Below are positions 14,465-22,779 of a stretch of DNA of 22,779 nt, piece by piece (position 1 is the stretch's first letter; the number at the start of each line of letters is the position of its first letter). The DNA is from an uncultured Atopobium sp. (lineage in GTDB: Bacteria; Actinomycetota; Coriobacteriia; Coriobacteriales; Atopobiaceae), in the NCBI GenBank assembly GCA_900555335.1, contig USKU01000011.1:1-22779 (forward strand), in the 5' to 3' direction. Made by a program: the position numbers and the translations under genes. Below the pieces are notes generated by a model that saw nothing but the letters and a program-made list of their open reading frames with translations, searched no databases and was not told the DNA's origin.

Positions 14465-15088
14465 ATGAACCCCAAAGCAAAAATTGTCATCCCAGCAATT
14501 GCGGCTCTCATTTTTATTGTCATTGATTTTGTTGCACCTGTTCAGTATCTCAGCTATTTCCATACGGTATTTAACTTTGCAACTCGTCAGACAAACCCTA
14601 TTTCTCTGATGCTTGCACGTATTACCTACATTATTTTCCTGTGCTACCTTTTTGCTGCGGTTTCAGGTCTTTTGAGGGGCTTCCGTCCTCGTCTTAGGTG
14701 GGGTCTTTCCATTCTCTCTGTAGTTGGTTTAACTTCCGCACTTACAGAGCTCTCTGTGATGATTTCTATCAGCCAAGCAGTGAACTTCACCACCCTTATT
14801 CTTAACGTCATGATTGTTACCTTCCTGCTCTTTACCGCTCTTCTTGCACTTCTCATTTGGGTTCGTGCCAAAAAAGAGTTTGACCAGCGTCAGGCTGATC
14901 TTGAGGAGGAAGAGGTTGTTGTTACTCCAATGCCTCTTGCAACTGAGGGCGCAGAGGTTGCTCCTGTAGTTCCCGTAACTGCAGAGGCTACGGCAGCACC
15001 TGCTCCAGAAGCAACTGTCACAACCGTCGCACCTGAGGCTCCTTCAGCTCCAGAAGCTCCTGCGGCACCAGAGGCTCCACAGGAGTAG
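14465..15088 (+). CDS. Four-helix membrane protein with Ala/Pro/Glu-rich tail
   Basis: 207 residues; ATG 14465 with GAGGAGG just upstream. No family recognised. Hydrophobic segments lie at about 7-25, 48-68, 79-100 and 107-130, with a basic stretch between the second and third (RGFRPRLRW), so both termini are probably cytosolic. After RAKKEFDQRQ comes an acidic run (LEEEE) and then about 60 residues rich in Ala, Pro, Glu, Val and Thr, with repeated APEAP-type units at the end (PSAPEAPAAPEAPQE). Such low-complexity tails are flexible linkers. It may be the first gene of the ABC operon (58 bp to the ATPase gene) and could be an accessory subunit, but nothing in the sequence shows that. Confidence 0.8.
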   Translation: MNPKAKIVIPAIAALIFIVIDFVAPVQYLSYFHTVFNFATRQTNPISLMLARITYIIFLCYLFAAVSGLLRGFRPRLRWGLSILSVVGLTSALTELSVMISISQAVNFTTLILNVMIVTFLLFTALLALLIWVRAKKEFDQRQADLEEEEVVVTPMPLATEGAEVAPVVPVTAEATAAPAPEATVTTVAPEAPSAPEAPAAPEAPQE

Positions 15089-15146
15089 CTCCTCACGCAC
15101 ACCTCCTCTTGTTCAGGAGAATTATCTTTTCTCATAGGAGAAACGT

Positions 15147-15848
15147 ATGTCTTTTGTTGAATTTAAAGAGGTAACAAAGACGTATACCATGGGCTCCGTC
15201 AAGGTACATGCTGTCCATGACATGAATTTCTCCATAGAAGAGGGAGAGCTTTGCGTAATTGTCGGCCCATCAGGTGCTGGTAAAACAACTGTCTTAAATA
15301 TGCTCGGAGGTATGGACACCTGTACCTCCGGGTCTATTTATTTAGATGGAAAAGAAATTGGTGGGCTTTCAGAAAAAGAAAGAACGCTTTATCGCCGTCA
15401 TGATATTGGCTTTGTTTTCCAGTTTTACAATCTAGTTCCTAATCTCACCGCAAAAGAAAATGTTGAGCTTGCGTCACAGATTTGTCTTGAACCCATGCAG
15501 CCAGAAGATGCGCTACGCGCTGTTGGTCTTGAGCATCGTATGGATAACTTTCCAGCTCAGCTTTCTGGCGGAGAGCAGCAGCGCGTCTCTATTGCGCGCG
15601 CTTTGGCAAAAAACCCACGCCTTTTGCTTTGCGATGAGCCAACAGGTGCGCTGGATTATAAAACAGGAAAGCAAATTCTTAAGCTCTTGCAGGATATGTG
15701 CAAGAAGCAGCATAAGACCGTGGCTATTGTTACGCACAACTTTGCGTTCACTCAAATTGCCGATAGGGTAATCCACGTTAAAGAAGGCCAGGCTCAATCG
15801 GTAGAAATTAATCAGCACCCAGCTGACGCGCTTACTGTCGAGTGGTAG
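15147..15848 (+). CDS. ABC transporter ATP-binding protein, LolD/MacB-type
   Basis: 233 residues; ATG 15147 with an AGGAGAAACGT ribosome site. Nucleotide-binding subunit that hydrolyses ATP to drive the FtsX-type permease encoded next. Walker A is G40-PSGAGKTT; Q-loop in FVFQFYNLVPNLTAKENV, the characteristic MacB/LolD/FtsE sequence; signature L139-SGGEQQR; Walker B L159-LLCDEPTGALD with catalytic Glu164; H-loop His197 in VTHNF. All motifs are intact. The stop TAG overlaps the open frame of the permease and the ATG at 15851 follows within two bases, so expression is coupled. Relatives form mechanotransmission exporters of drugs, peptides or lipoproteins, or envelope-stress systems. Confidence 0.96.
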   Translation: MSFVEFKEVTKTYTMGSVKVHAVHDMNFSIEEGELCVIVGPSGAGKTTVLNMLGGMDTCTSGSIYLDGKEIGGLSEKERTLYRRHDIGFVFQFYNLVPNLTAKENVELASQICLEPMQPEDALRAVGLEHRMDNFPAQLSGGEQQRVSIARALAKNPRLLLCDEPTGALDYKTGKQILKLLQDMCKKQHKTVAIVTHNFAFTQIADRVIHVKEGQAQSVEINQHPADALTVEW

Positions 15849-15850
15849 TC

Positions 15851-18800
15851 ATGCCACACGCTCTTTTTACTGAGATTACTCGGACTATCAAAGGGTCTCT
15901 CGCCAGATTTCTTGCAATTGCAGGAATTGTTGCTTTAGGCTGCGGTTTTTTTGCAGGCCTCAAAATGGCCAGCCCTGATATGCAAGAAGCTGCTCATACG
16001 TTTTACGCAAACCAACACCTCTATGATCTGCGCGTAATTTCTACGCTTGGGTTAAGCGAGAAGGACGTGCATGCTCTTGCTTCTGTCGAGGGCGTTGAGG
16101 CAGTTATGCCTTCTCGCACGGTAGACGTTATGGCTACACTGACATCTTCGCAATCTACTGCTCGCGTGAGTTCTTTTAGACCTGGTGAGCTTAATCAACC
16201 AACAGTTGTTGAGGGAAGGCTTCCTCAAGGGCCTTACGAGTGCGTGATGAGCGCTGATCCCAAGAAACGTGCAGATATTAGCCTTGGTCAACAGATTGAG
16301 CTGCCTGACACTTCAAACGGCGTTCATTTAAAGGGTGGTTCGTACACGGTTGTTGGTTTTGTAAATGCGCCAACGTATCCGTATGTAAGCAATTTTGGTA
16401 CCACATCGTTAGGCAATGGCATTGTTCAGCAATTTGTGTATGTCACGGAAGATGCTTTTGCAAATGATGATCCATACACTGAAGCGTATCTAACGGTTCA
16501 GGGTGCTACCAGCTATAAAAGCGGCTCATCAGACTATCAGAGTGCCGTTGATAGCGTTGCCGAACGCATTTCGCAGATGAATCCGTCACTTGCTTCACTT
16601 CGTTTGCAAGAGCTCAAAGATGACGCTCAGACTCAAGTTGATGAGGCTCGTCAAAAGCTGGAGCAATCAAGGCAGGAAGCCGCAGATAAACTAGGGGATG
16701 CTCAAAAGAAGCTTGATGACGCGGAAGCGCAGATTTCCGCTCAACAGCAAAAACTGGCTGATGGTCAGCGTCAATATGATGCGGGACGTCAGCAGCTTAC
16801 AGCTTCGCGCTACAGTGCTGAGCAGCAATTTGCCCAAGCGGAAGCTCAGATTACTGCCTCAGAGGCTCAGATAGCTCAGGGTACAGCTGAGCTCAGTACA
16901 GGAGAGGCCCAGTATCAGGCTGGTCTTGCTGCCTATAATGCAGGACAAGCAACGTTTACACAGCAAAAGAGTGCGTTTGAAGCGGGTAGAGATGCGTATC
17001 TTGCGGGGCTTGCCGCGCAAGGCATTACCGCTTCAAGTCTTGAAGAAGCGCGGCAACAGCTCAGTGCTTTAGGTCTGCCAACTACGCAAGTAGACGTCCT
17101 TCTCGCCACACAGGCGCAGATTAGCGCTGCAGAGACAGAGCTGACTTCCCAGCAGCAGGCTTTAGCAGCCGCGCGAGAAGAGCTAGATCAGCGCACGGCT
17201 CAACTGCATGAGGCAGAGTCTCAGGTAGCTCAGGCGCGTCAGGATTTGGCAGAGGCAAGGCTTGCTACTGCAAATCAGCTGTCTGCAGCTCAAGAAAAAC
17301 TTGCTGCTTCGCTTAGCCGCCTGAACGCAGGACAAACAGCGCTTCAAAGCGCTGAAGCTCAGACTACTGAGGGAAGAAAGAGCCTTGAGGATCAGCGTGC
17401 TGAGGTCGAGAAGCAGCTTGCTGATGGCCAGGCAAAAATCGATGAGGCTCAAAAGAAGATTGACGAGCTTAAAGAACCTGATGTGTATGTACTTGATCGC
17501 ACAAAAGAGATTGGTGTTGCAGCTTATCAAGCAGACTCTGAGCGTATCAATGATATTGCTAATGTATTCCCGCTGATGTTTTTCTTGGTTGCAGCTCTGG
17601 TTTCACTTACCAGTATGACGCGTATGGTTTCTGAAGAGCGTACACTTATTGGTGTTCATAAGGCGCTTGGTTATTCAACTGCTCAGATTGCGGCAAAGTA
17701 CCTGTTATATGCCTTGCTCGCCTCACTTTTGGGTGCCGTTATTGGCATAGCATGTTTAAGTCAAGTGTTGCCAGGCGTTATTATCTCTGCATACGGGTCA
17801 ATTTATACCATCCCAAATGGGGGAGCTCCTTATCCTATTCAGCTTGATAGTGCGCTACTCTCTGGACTTTCCGGTATAGGCATCACGCTTCTTTCAACCA
17901 TGGCTGCCGTTTTATCTTCCTTGAAAGAAGAGCCATCTAGCCTCATGCTTCCAAAAGCTCCAAAAGCGGGCTCAAAGATTTTGCTTGAGCGCGTTGAGCC
18001 TCTATGGTCCAGATTGTCTTTCTCGTGGAAAGTTACAATCAGAAACCTTGTCCGCTATAAGCGACGCTTGATTATGACGCTGGTAGGAATTGCCGGATGT
18101 ACTGCGCTTTTATTGGTGGCTTTTGGTCTTAGAGATTCCATTAGCGACATCATTGATAACCAATGGCCAGCTATTTCGCATTATGACTACATAGTGGGAA
18201 TGACTTCTGATGTTTCTGAGGAAGAAGCAGATCAGATTAATGCAGAGCTTAATCAGGTGGGTGCTACAAATATCCGCCGCATAACCAGAGAAAACGTTCT
18301 TCTTGAGTCTTCTACACAAAAGGCAGGCTCACTGACAAGAACAACTATTATGACCAGTGATTCTCTTCAAGACCTCACGGGTTTAGCTACCCTGCGCAAT
18401 CGTCTTTCTGGTCAAACAATAGAGCTTGGAGAAGATTCGGTTGTAATTACAGAAAAGCTTGCAAAACGACTGGGTGTAGGCGTGGGAGATACCGTTCAGG
18501 TCTATGCTCAAGATAGAATCGGAAACGCTTCTGGCGAGCCAAGTACGCTTACTGTTACAGGAGTTGCCGAGAATTACGTTGGGTCGTATCTGTATCTGGG
18601 ACCTTCAGCATGGCATTCTCTAGGTATTCAAGATCAAGCAGCGGACGGTTGGTATGCAACGCTTCCCGAAGATCAGGCAACGAGAGATGCATTTGGAGAA
18701 AAGCTTATTAACCAGACAGGAGTTGCAACTGTTGATGACGTCAATGAAGCTATCCGCACCTATAGAGAATCGCTTGCCGTAGTTAACCGTGTTGTAGCTA

Positions 18801-19183
18801 TTCTTATTGTGGCTGCAGCTCTGCTGGCATTTATCGTCCTGTATAACCTCACCAATATCAATATTGAAGAGCGCATTAGAGAAATTGCAAGCCTCAAAGT
18901 ACTTGGATTTACACGTCATGAAGTTGATGCCTATGTCTTTAGAGAGATTGCTTTGTTGGCCATCTTTGGAGCGTTTTTTGGACTTGTTCTAGGAACATAC
19001 CTTGAGGGATTTGTAGTTCAAACTGCCGAGATTGACCTTGTTATGTTTGGTCGAGCTATCCATGCACCAAGTTATTGGTTTGCCTTTGGACTTACGCTTG
19101 TCTTCTCGCTGTTGGTATATGTTGCCATGCGACCTAAGCTCAAAAATATTGATATGGTTGAGAGTTTGAAGAGCGTCGAGTAG
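15851..19183 (+). CDS. FtsX-type ABC permease with long coiled-coil insert
   Basis: 1110 residues from ATG 15851; GTG 15842 in the same frame would add three and overlap the ATPase stop. The N-terminal membrane helix (RFLAIAGIVALGCGFFAGL) is followed by a MacB-like periplasmic/extracellular domain, then from about 252 to 540 a Gln/Ala/Glu-rich coiled coil, with helical repeats such as LADGQRQYDAGRQQL. The first FtsX domain (helices about 567-693) contains TSMTRMVSEERTLIGVHKALGY; a second half begins near 720 (VTIRNLVRYKRRLIMTLVGIAG) and ends in a second FtsX domain at about 973-1110 with EERIREIASLKVLGF. This two-FtsX, single-polypeptide layout is common in Gram-positive bacteria. Probably exports or releases envelope substrates; the coiled coil should reach into or across the wall. 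Confidence 0.93.
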   Translation: MPHALFTEITRTIKGSLARFLAIAGIVALGCGFFAGLKMASPDMQEAAHTFYANQHLYDLRVISTLGLSEKDVHALASVEGVEAVMPSRTVDVMATLTSSQSTARVSSFRPGELNQPTVVEGRLPQGPYECVMSADPKKRADISLGQQIELPDTSNGVHLKGGSYTVVGFVNAPTYPYVSNFGTTSLGNGIVQQFVYVTEDAFANDDPYTEAYLTVQGATSYKSGSSDYQSAVDSVAERISQMNPSLASLRLQELKDDAQTQVDEARQKLEQSRQEAADKLGDAQKKLDDAEAQISAQQQKLADGQRQYDAGRQQLTASRYSAEQQFAQAEAQITASEAQIAQGTAELSTGEAQYQAGLAAYNAGQATFTQQKSAFEAGRDAYLAGLAAQGITASSLEEARQQLSALGLPTTQVDVLLATQAQISAAETELTSQQQALAAAREELDQRTAQLHEAESQVAQARQDLAEARLATANQLSAAQEKLAASLSRLNAGQTALQSAEAQTTEGRKSLEDQRAEVEKQLADGQAKIDEAQKKIDELKEPDVYVLDRTKEIGVAAYQADSERINDIANVFPLMFFLVAALVSLTSMTRMVSEERTLIGVHKALGYSTAQIAAKYLLYALLASLLGAVIGIACLSQVLPGVIISAYGSIYTIPNGGAPYPIQLDSALLSGLSGIGITLLSTMAAVLSSLKEEPSSLMLPKAPKAGSKILLERVEPLWSRLSFSWKVTIRNLVRYKRRLIMTLVGIAGCTALLLVAFGLRDSISDIIDNQWPAISHYDYIVGMTSDVSEEEADQINAELNQVGATNIRRITRENVLLESSTQKAGSLTRTTIMTSDSLQDLTGLATLRNRLSGQTIELGEDSVVITEKLAKRLGVGVGDTVQVYAQDRIGNASGEPSTLTVTGVAENYVGSYLYLGPSAWHSLGIQDQAADGWYATLPEDQATRDAFGEKLINQTGVATVDDVNEAIRTYRESLAVVNRVVAILIVAAALLAFIVLYNLTNINIEERIREIASLKVLGFTRHEVDAYVFREIALLAIFGAFFGLVLGTYLEGFVVQTAEIDLVMFGRAIHAPSYWFAFGLTLVFSLLVYVAMRPKLKNIDMVESLKSVE

Positions 19184-19263
19184 ACATCTTTTGCCCGCCC
19201 AAGAGAGGCATATTTTAGATAAGATAGAAGATAGTTGAGATTGCTTATTTATAAGGAGTTGGT

Positions 19264-22200
19264 ATGCCTAAGGTTTCTTTTGTAATTCCTGCATACAACA
19301 TCGAATCATACATTGGGCGTTGTATTCAAAGTGTAAAGAATCAGACGTTTGGTGATTTTGAAGCAATTATTGTTGATGACGCCTCAACAGATTCCACTCC
19401 AGAGAAAATCGTAGAAGCAGTAGGGGATGACTCTAGGTTTAAGGTTGTCACTCATCCAACCAATCAAGGCCTCCATCTGGCACGTAAAACTGCTGCAGCT
19501 CATACAAAAGGTGAGTGGGTCTTTTGTTTAGACGGTGATGATGAGGTTACTGCTGATTTTCTTGAGCAGGTAGTTGCTCGTATTGATCAGAACCCTGTTG
19601 ATATTCTCCACCTTGGCATTACTGTTATTCCAGAAAATGGCGTTGACCCAACTGATGCAAAGTCTTTTGAGAGCTACATTAACCAACAATCAGACTTTAC
19701 TCAAGGCGATGATATCCTACGCATTATTTATGATGAGGGCTATGGGCAGAAGCTTGATTGGCGCGCTACGCAACGCTTGTATCGCGGAGAGCTTTTCCGC
19801 TCTGCCTTTGCAGAGATGACTTCGGAGCGCCTGGTAAGAGCAGAAGATGCCTATGAGGTATTTATCCTGGCAGATAAGGCTCAGACTGCCGATGGTTTTG
19901 AGTCTTGCAGAGGCTTTTTGTACCACTATGGCATCGGAGTAACTGGTGCTTCTCGTATTTCTTTAGATAAGTTCGGAGAGTTCTGCTATCAGTTCTTAGA
20001 CAACATTGATCAAGTAGAACTTTATATTGGCAAGACAGATACTATTGCTCATCTTAATTCGTTTAGGGGTATGAAGCATAGATTGCTGGAGCTTTTGAGT
20101 GCTGAGTGGAGATTCCGTCTTGCTCCTGAAGATCAAGAGGCTGCTCTTGAGCCGTTTGCCATTCTCTTTGGACCATCAGTAGCAGCTCGAGAGCTCTATC
20201 GCTTTGTAAGGGATATTGCTTACGAGGCTATTGCTACTGGAACCGAGCTTCCAGAAGACAGTGATGCATATCGCTACAGGACGTATGCAAAGAAATATGC
20301 CGCTCTCATGCATCAGGATGAGGGACTGTCGTTTGATAGGGCAGTTCGCATGAAACAGATTGCCGATGAGCACATGGAGTATCTAGAGAGAAAGCACATG
20401 GTAAAGATGTTTGAGCAGCAGCCTATTCGCATTCTGATTACTTCTCATAAAGATGTTGATGTTCCCGCAAGTAATTACCTTCAGCCTATCCAGGTAGGAC
20501 CAGGCCAGAAGACCAATCGCTTTACGTATATGCTCCATGACGATGAGGGCGATACCATTACCGAGAAAAACCCAATGTACTGTGAGATGACTACACAGTA
20601 TTGGGCATGGAAGAACATCGCCAATGCTCGCTATGTTGGCTTTGGCCATTATCGTCGCTACTTCAACTTTACCGATACGGTTTATCCAGAAAATCCGTTT
20701 GGTGAGGTTATGGATGACTTCATTGATGAAGATGCCATTAAGAAATATGGTCTTGATGACCAGACTATTGCTCAGTGTATTGAAGGCTATGACCTTATTA
20801 CCACGGGAGTAAAGGATATTCGCAAATTCCCTGGAAGCGCTAACACACCTCTTGAGCAGTACCATGCTGCTCCACTGCTTCATCCAAAGGATATGGATAC
20901 CATGGCTGCGCTCATTATTGAGCGTCACCCAGAGTATGCAGAGGATGTAAACGCTTTTCTCAACGGCCATCAGCAGTGCTTCTGTAACATGTACATCATG
21001 CGTAAAGAGCTCTTTGACCGCTATGCTGCATGGGTGTTCCCACTTGTTGACGAGTGGACTGCTCGTACTGATATGTCTACGTACAGCAAAGAGGCCCTAA
21101 GAACTCCAGGTCATCTGACTGAGCGTCTCTTTAATATCTGGCGTATGCATATGCTGCGTACAGAGGGCAAAAACTGGAAGGTAAAAGAGCTTCAGTGCAT
21201 TCACTTTACCAATCCAGAGCCTCGTCAGAAGTTCATTCCTCTCTTTGAAGAGAAGCCTGAGATTGCAAGCCAGAACGTTGTTCCTGTTGTCTTTGCAGCA
21301 GATAATAACTACGTTCCAATTCTTACCTGCGCTATGGGTTCAATGCTTGAAAACGCCGACCCTAACCGCTTCTACGATGTAGTTGTCCTTAACACCAATA
21401 TTGGCAGCTCAAAGCAGGAGATGGTTAAGAAGTACTTCTCGCGTTATAAGAATGCTCGTATTACGTTCTATAACGTGTGGCGTATGGTTAAAGACTACAA
21501 GCTAGACACTAATAATGCGCACATTAGTGTGGAGACATACTTCCGTTTCTTGGCTCAAGACATTCTTTCTGGTTACGATAAGGTTGTCTATCTAGACTCT
21601 GACCTTGTGGTCAATGGTAATGTTGCTGAACTTTATGATGTAAGAATGGGCAGCAATCTTATTGCTGCAACGCTTGATATTGATTATCTGGCAAACCTTA
21701 ACGTTCGTGGTGGAGACCGCATGAAGTACAGTCTTGACGTGCTTAACCTCAAGAATCCTTATGCGTACTTCCAGGCGGGAGTTATGGTCTTTAATACCGC
21801 TGAACTGCGCCGCTATCACACTGTTCCAGAATGGTTGCGCATTGCATCCAATCCAATCTTTATCTACAACGATCAAGATATTCTGAACAGCGAGTGCCAG
21901 GGTCGCGTTGTCTATCTTCCTGCTGACTGGAACGTGACGCATAACATTTTTGGACGTGCCGAGAAACTCTATCCAATGGCACCAAATAGCGTTTTTGATG
22001 ACTATCAGGCAGCACGTCGTGCTCCAAAGATTGTTCACTTTGCTGGTGCTATTAAGCCTTGGCAGAACGCTAGCTGCGACATGGCGTCCTATTTCTGGAA
22101 GTACGCGCGCAACACTCCGTTCTACGAGGTTATTATTCAGGACATGGTGCCAGGCGCTAGAAATGACGCCGACGTCACAGAGTTCCACGAGCGCGCGCTT

Positions 22201-22308
22201 TCTGATGCAAGTCCTCTGCGCAAGATTATTGACCCTATTGCACCATATGGCAGCGCAAGGCGAGAAGCCCTTAAGGCCCTTGGTAGAACCTTAAGAGGAC
22301 GCAAATAA
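19264..22308 (+). CDS. Trifunctional-looking glycosyltransferase: GT2 - DUF4422 - GT8 fusion
   Basis: 1014 residues; ATG 19264 follows AAGGAG. Three transferase-type modules in one chain. (1) GT2, about 1-230: SFVIPAYNIESYIGRCI, VDDASTDS and D90-G-D-D93. (2) DUF4422, about 386-640: ILITSHKDVDVPASNY, HDDEGDTITEKNPMYCEM, TTQYWAWKN and GHYRRYF, the hallmark of this presumed polysaccharide-biosynthesis glycosyltransferase family. (3) GT8, about 672-965: VPVVFAADNNYVPILTCAMGS, Y-L-D-S-D (residues about 776-780) as the metal-binding site, YFQAGVMVFN, NDQDILN and a terminal H-F-A-G. The tail (980-1014) is basic. No membrane helix or signal. A helical linker with MKQIADEHMEYLERKHMVKM joins modules 1 and 2. 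It probably builds several successive linkages of one glycan in the cytoplasm. All active-site acids are present in GT2 and GT8. Confidence 0.92.
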   Translation: MPKVSFVIPAYNIESYIGRCIQSVKNQTFGDFEAIIVDDASTDSTPEKIVEAVGDDSRFKVVTHPTNQGLHLARKTAAAHTKGEWVFCLDGDDEVTADFLEQVVARIDQNPVDILHLGITVIPENGVDPTDAKSFESYINQQSDFTQGDDILRIIYDEGYGQKLDWRATQRLYRGELFRSAFAEMTSERLVRAEDAYEVFILADKAQTADGFESCRGFLYHYGIGVTGASRISLDKFGEFCYQFLDNIDQVELYIGKTDTIAHLNSFRGMKHRLLELLSAEWRFRLAPEDQEAALEPFAILFGPSVAARELYRFVRDIAYEAIATGTELPEDSDAYRYRTYAKKYAALMHQDEGLSFDRAVRMKQIADEHMEYLERKHMVKMFEQQPIRILITSHKDVDVPASNYLQPIQVGPGQKTNRFTYMLHDDEGDTITEKNPMYCEMTTQYWAWKNIANARYVGFGHYRRYFNFTDTVYPENPFGEVMDDFIDEDAIKKYGLDDQTIAQCIEGYDLITTGVKDIRKFPGSANTPLEQYHAAPLLHPKDMDTMAALIIERHPEYAEDVNAFLNGHQQCFCNMYIMRKELFDRYAAWVFPLVDEWTARTDMSTYSKEALRTPGHLTERLFNIWRMHMLRTEGKNWKVKELQCIHFTNPEPRQKFIPLFEEKPEIASQNVVPVVFAADNNYVPILTCAMGSMLENADPNRFYDVVVLNTNIGSSKQEMVKKYFSRYKNARITFYNVWRMVKDYKLDTNNAHISVETYFRFLAQDILSGYDKVVYLDSDLVVNGNVAELYDVRMGSNLIAATLDIDYLANLNVRGGDRMKYSLDVLNLKNPYAYFQAGVMVFNTAELRRYHTVPEWLRIASNPIFIYNDQDILNSECQGRVVYLPADWNVTHNIFGRAEKLYPMAPNSVFDDYQAARRAPKIVHFAGAIKPWQNASCDMASYFWKYARNTPFYEVIIQDMVPGARNDADVTEFHERALSDASPLRKIIDPIAPYGSARREALKALGRTLRGRK

Positions 22309-22315
22309 ATACCTG

Positions 22316-22347
22316 GTAGGTGCAAGATTTCTTGCACCTACGTTTTT
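22316..22347 (+). terminator. Terminator after the GT fusion gene
   Basis: GTAGGTGCAAG and CTTGCACCTAC form an 11-bp perfect stem around an ATTT loop, followed by a G and five Ts. It lies immediately before ligA. Confidence 0.92.
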
Positions 22348-22362
22348 ATGTTTGGAGTAGTA

Positions 22363-22779
22363 ATGGCAGCACTTTCGCCAAAAGATGCCGCTCGTGCAGC
22401 GGAGCTTAATAGAATCTTGAACCATGCGGCATATGCCTACTATGCCCTTGATAATCCAGAGCTTACTGACGCTGAGTTTGACCGCCTTCTTATTGAGCTT
22501 CAGCAGCTTGAGGCAGCATATCCAGAGCTTGTAACTGAGGATAGCTATACCCAGCGCGTAGGTGGTTACGTTTCTGAGCAGTTTGAGCCTGTCCAGCATG
22601 CCGCGCGCATGTATTCCATGGACGACGCCATGAACTTAGAGGAGCTGGATGCATGGCTTTCCAGGACAGATGAGGCTCTTGGTGCGTCACCTACAAACCC
22701 TGTGGCATATACCTGTGAGCTTAAGATTGACGGCTTAGGTGTTGCGCTCACGTATCGTGACGGTCAGTTTGTACGTGCT
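22363..22779 (+). CDS. ligA: NAD-dependent DNA ligase LigA, 5' part
   Basis: The first 139 codons of a protein normally about 670 residues, open at the window edge. It seals nicks using NAD in replication and repair. ATG 22363 follows GGAG at 22354-22357; an in-frame ATG at 22348 lies in the terminator tail and is unlikely. Domain Ia: AYYALDNPELTDAEFDRLLIEL (NAD-binding; family Y-Y-x-x-D-x-P-x-x-s-D-a-e-Y-D-x-L), AYPELVTEDSYTQRVGG, then the start of the adenylation domain with CELKIDGLGVALTY, in which Lys121 is the adenylated lysine. The family's M-L-S-L-D-N-A is MYSMDDA here. Probably transcribed from a promoter just inside or upstream of the terminator region. Confidence 0.96.
   Translation, partial: MAALSPKDAARAAELNRILNHAAYAYYALDNPELTDAEFDRLLIELQQLEAAYPELVTEDSYTQRVGGYVSEQFEPVQHAARMYSMDDAMNLEELDAWLSRTDEALGASPTNPVAYTCELKIDGLGVALTYRDGQFVRA

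Noticed and set aside
19223..19238. Tandem AAGATAG AAGATAG before the GT fusion gene
   Set aside because: Two short AT-rich units only; likely chance in a low-complexity leader.
20383..20970. 195-codon minus-strand frame inside the GT fusion
   Set aside because: Mirror frame of the DUF4422 module; no start context and no family resemblance. The 198-codon minus frame at 21592-22188 is rejected for the same reason.

Overview
The window looks like chromosomal DNA from an anaerobic, low-to-mid-GC member of the Actinomycetota, most likely a Coriobacteriia / Atopobium-Lancefieldella type organism. This is an inference from gene content (oxygen-sensitive class III ribonucleotide reductase, a DegV protein, several cell-wall glycan glycosyltransferases, a YolD-partnered Y-family polymerase) and from codon use; no marker gene here fixes the species. 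The window opens inside truA and closes inside ligA. I see no rRNA, tRNA, CRISPR array, insertion sequence or phage gene.

Layout. 1-471: 3' end of truA. 670-4946: a surface-glycan block with a membrane-anchored, catalytically degenerate LCP-like protein and three GT2 glycosyltransferases: a degenerate one (+), a canonical one (-) and a galactofuranosyltransferase-like one (+), closed by a strong terminator. 4947-5369: a 423-bp regulatory region with two NrdR-box-like palindromes spaced as expected for NrdR, then a potentially folded leader. 5370-8248: nrdD and nrdG, each followed by its own hairpin terminator. 8320-9267 (-): an EamA/DMT transporter. 9469-12134: DegV fatty-acid-binding protein, iron-dependent alcohol dehydrogenase and a stand-alone fructose-type PTS EIIA, ending in a terminator. 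12285-14415: a tightly packed trio of DJ-1/PfpI protein, UvrX/UmuC-type Y-family polymerase and YolD-like protein, with an SOS-box-like palindrome upstream. 14465-19183: a four-helix membrane protein with an Ala/Pro-rich tail, an ABC ATPase, and a 1110-residue FtsX-type permease with a long extracytoplasmic coiled coil, preceded by a 9-bp perfect inverted repeat. 19264-22308: a 1014-residue GT2 - DUF4422 - GT8 fusion, followed by a terminator and the 5' end of ligA.

How the genes may work together. NrdD with its activase NrdG makes deoxynucleotides without oxygen and is probably repressed by NrdR when dNTPs are plentiful. The polymerase trio looks like a DNA-damage tolerance cassette. The glycosyltransferases and the LCP-like protein point to synthesis and display of a wall polysaccharide or glycoprotein glycan. 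The ABC system may be a drug/peptide exporter or an envelope-remodelling device.

The items most worth a second look are the triple-domain glycosyltransferase, the excess of the word TTCTCGCCA on both strands (7 copies, about 0.2 expected), the NrdR-box pair, the SOS-like site upstream of the DJ-1/polymerase/YolD trio, and the apparently inactive LCP and GT2 paralogues lying side by side.
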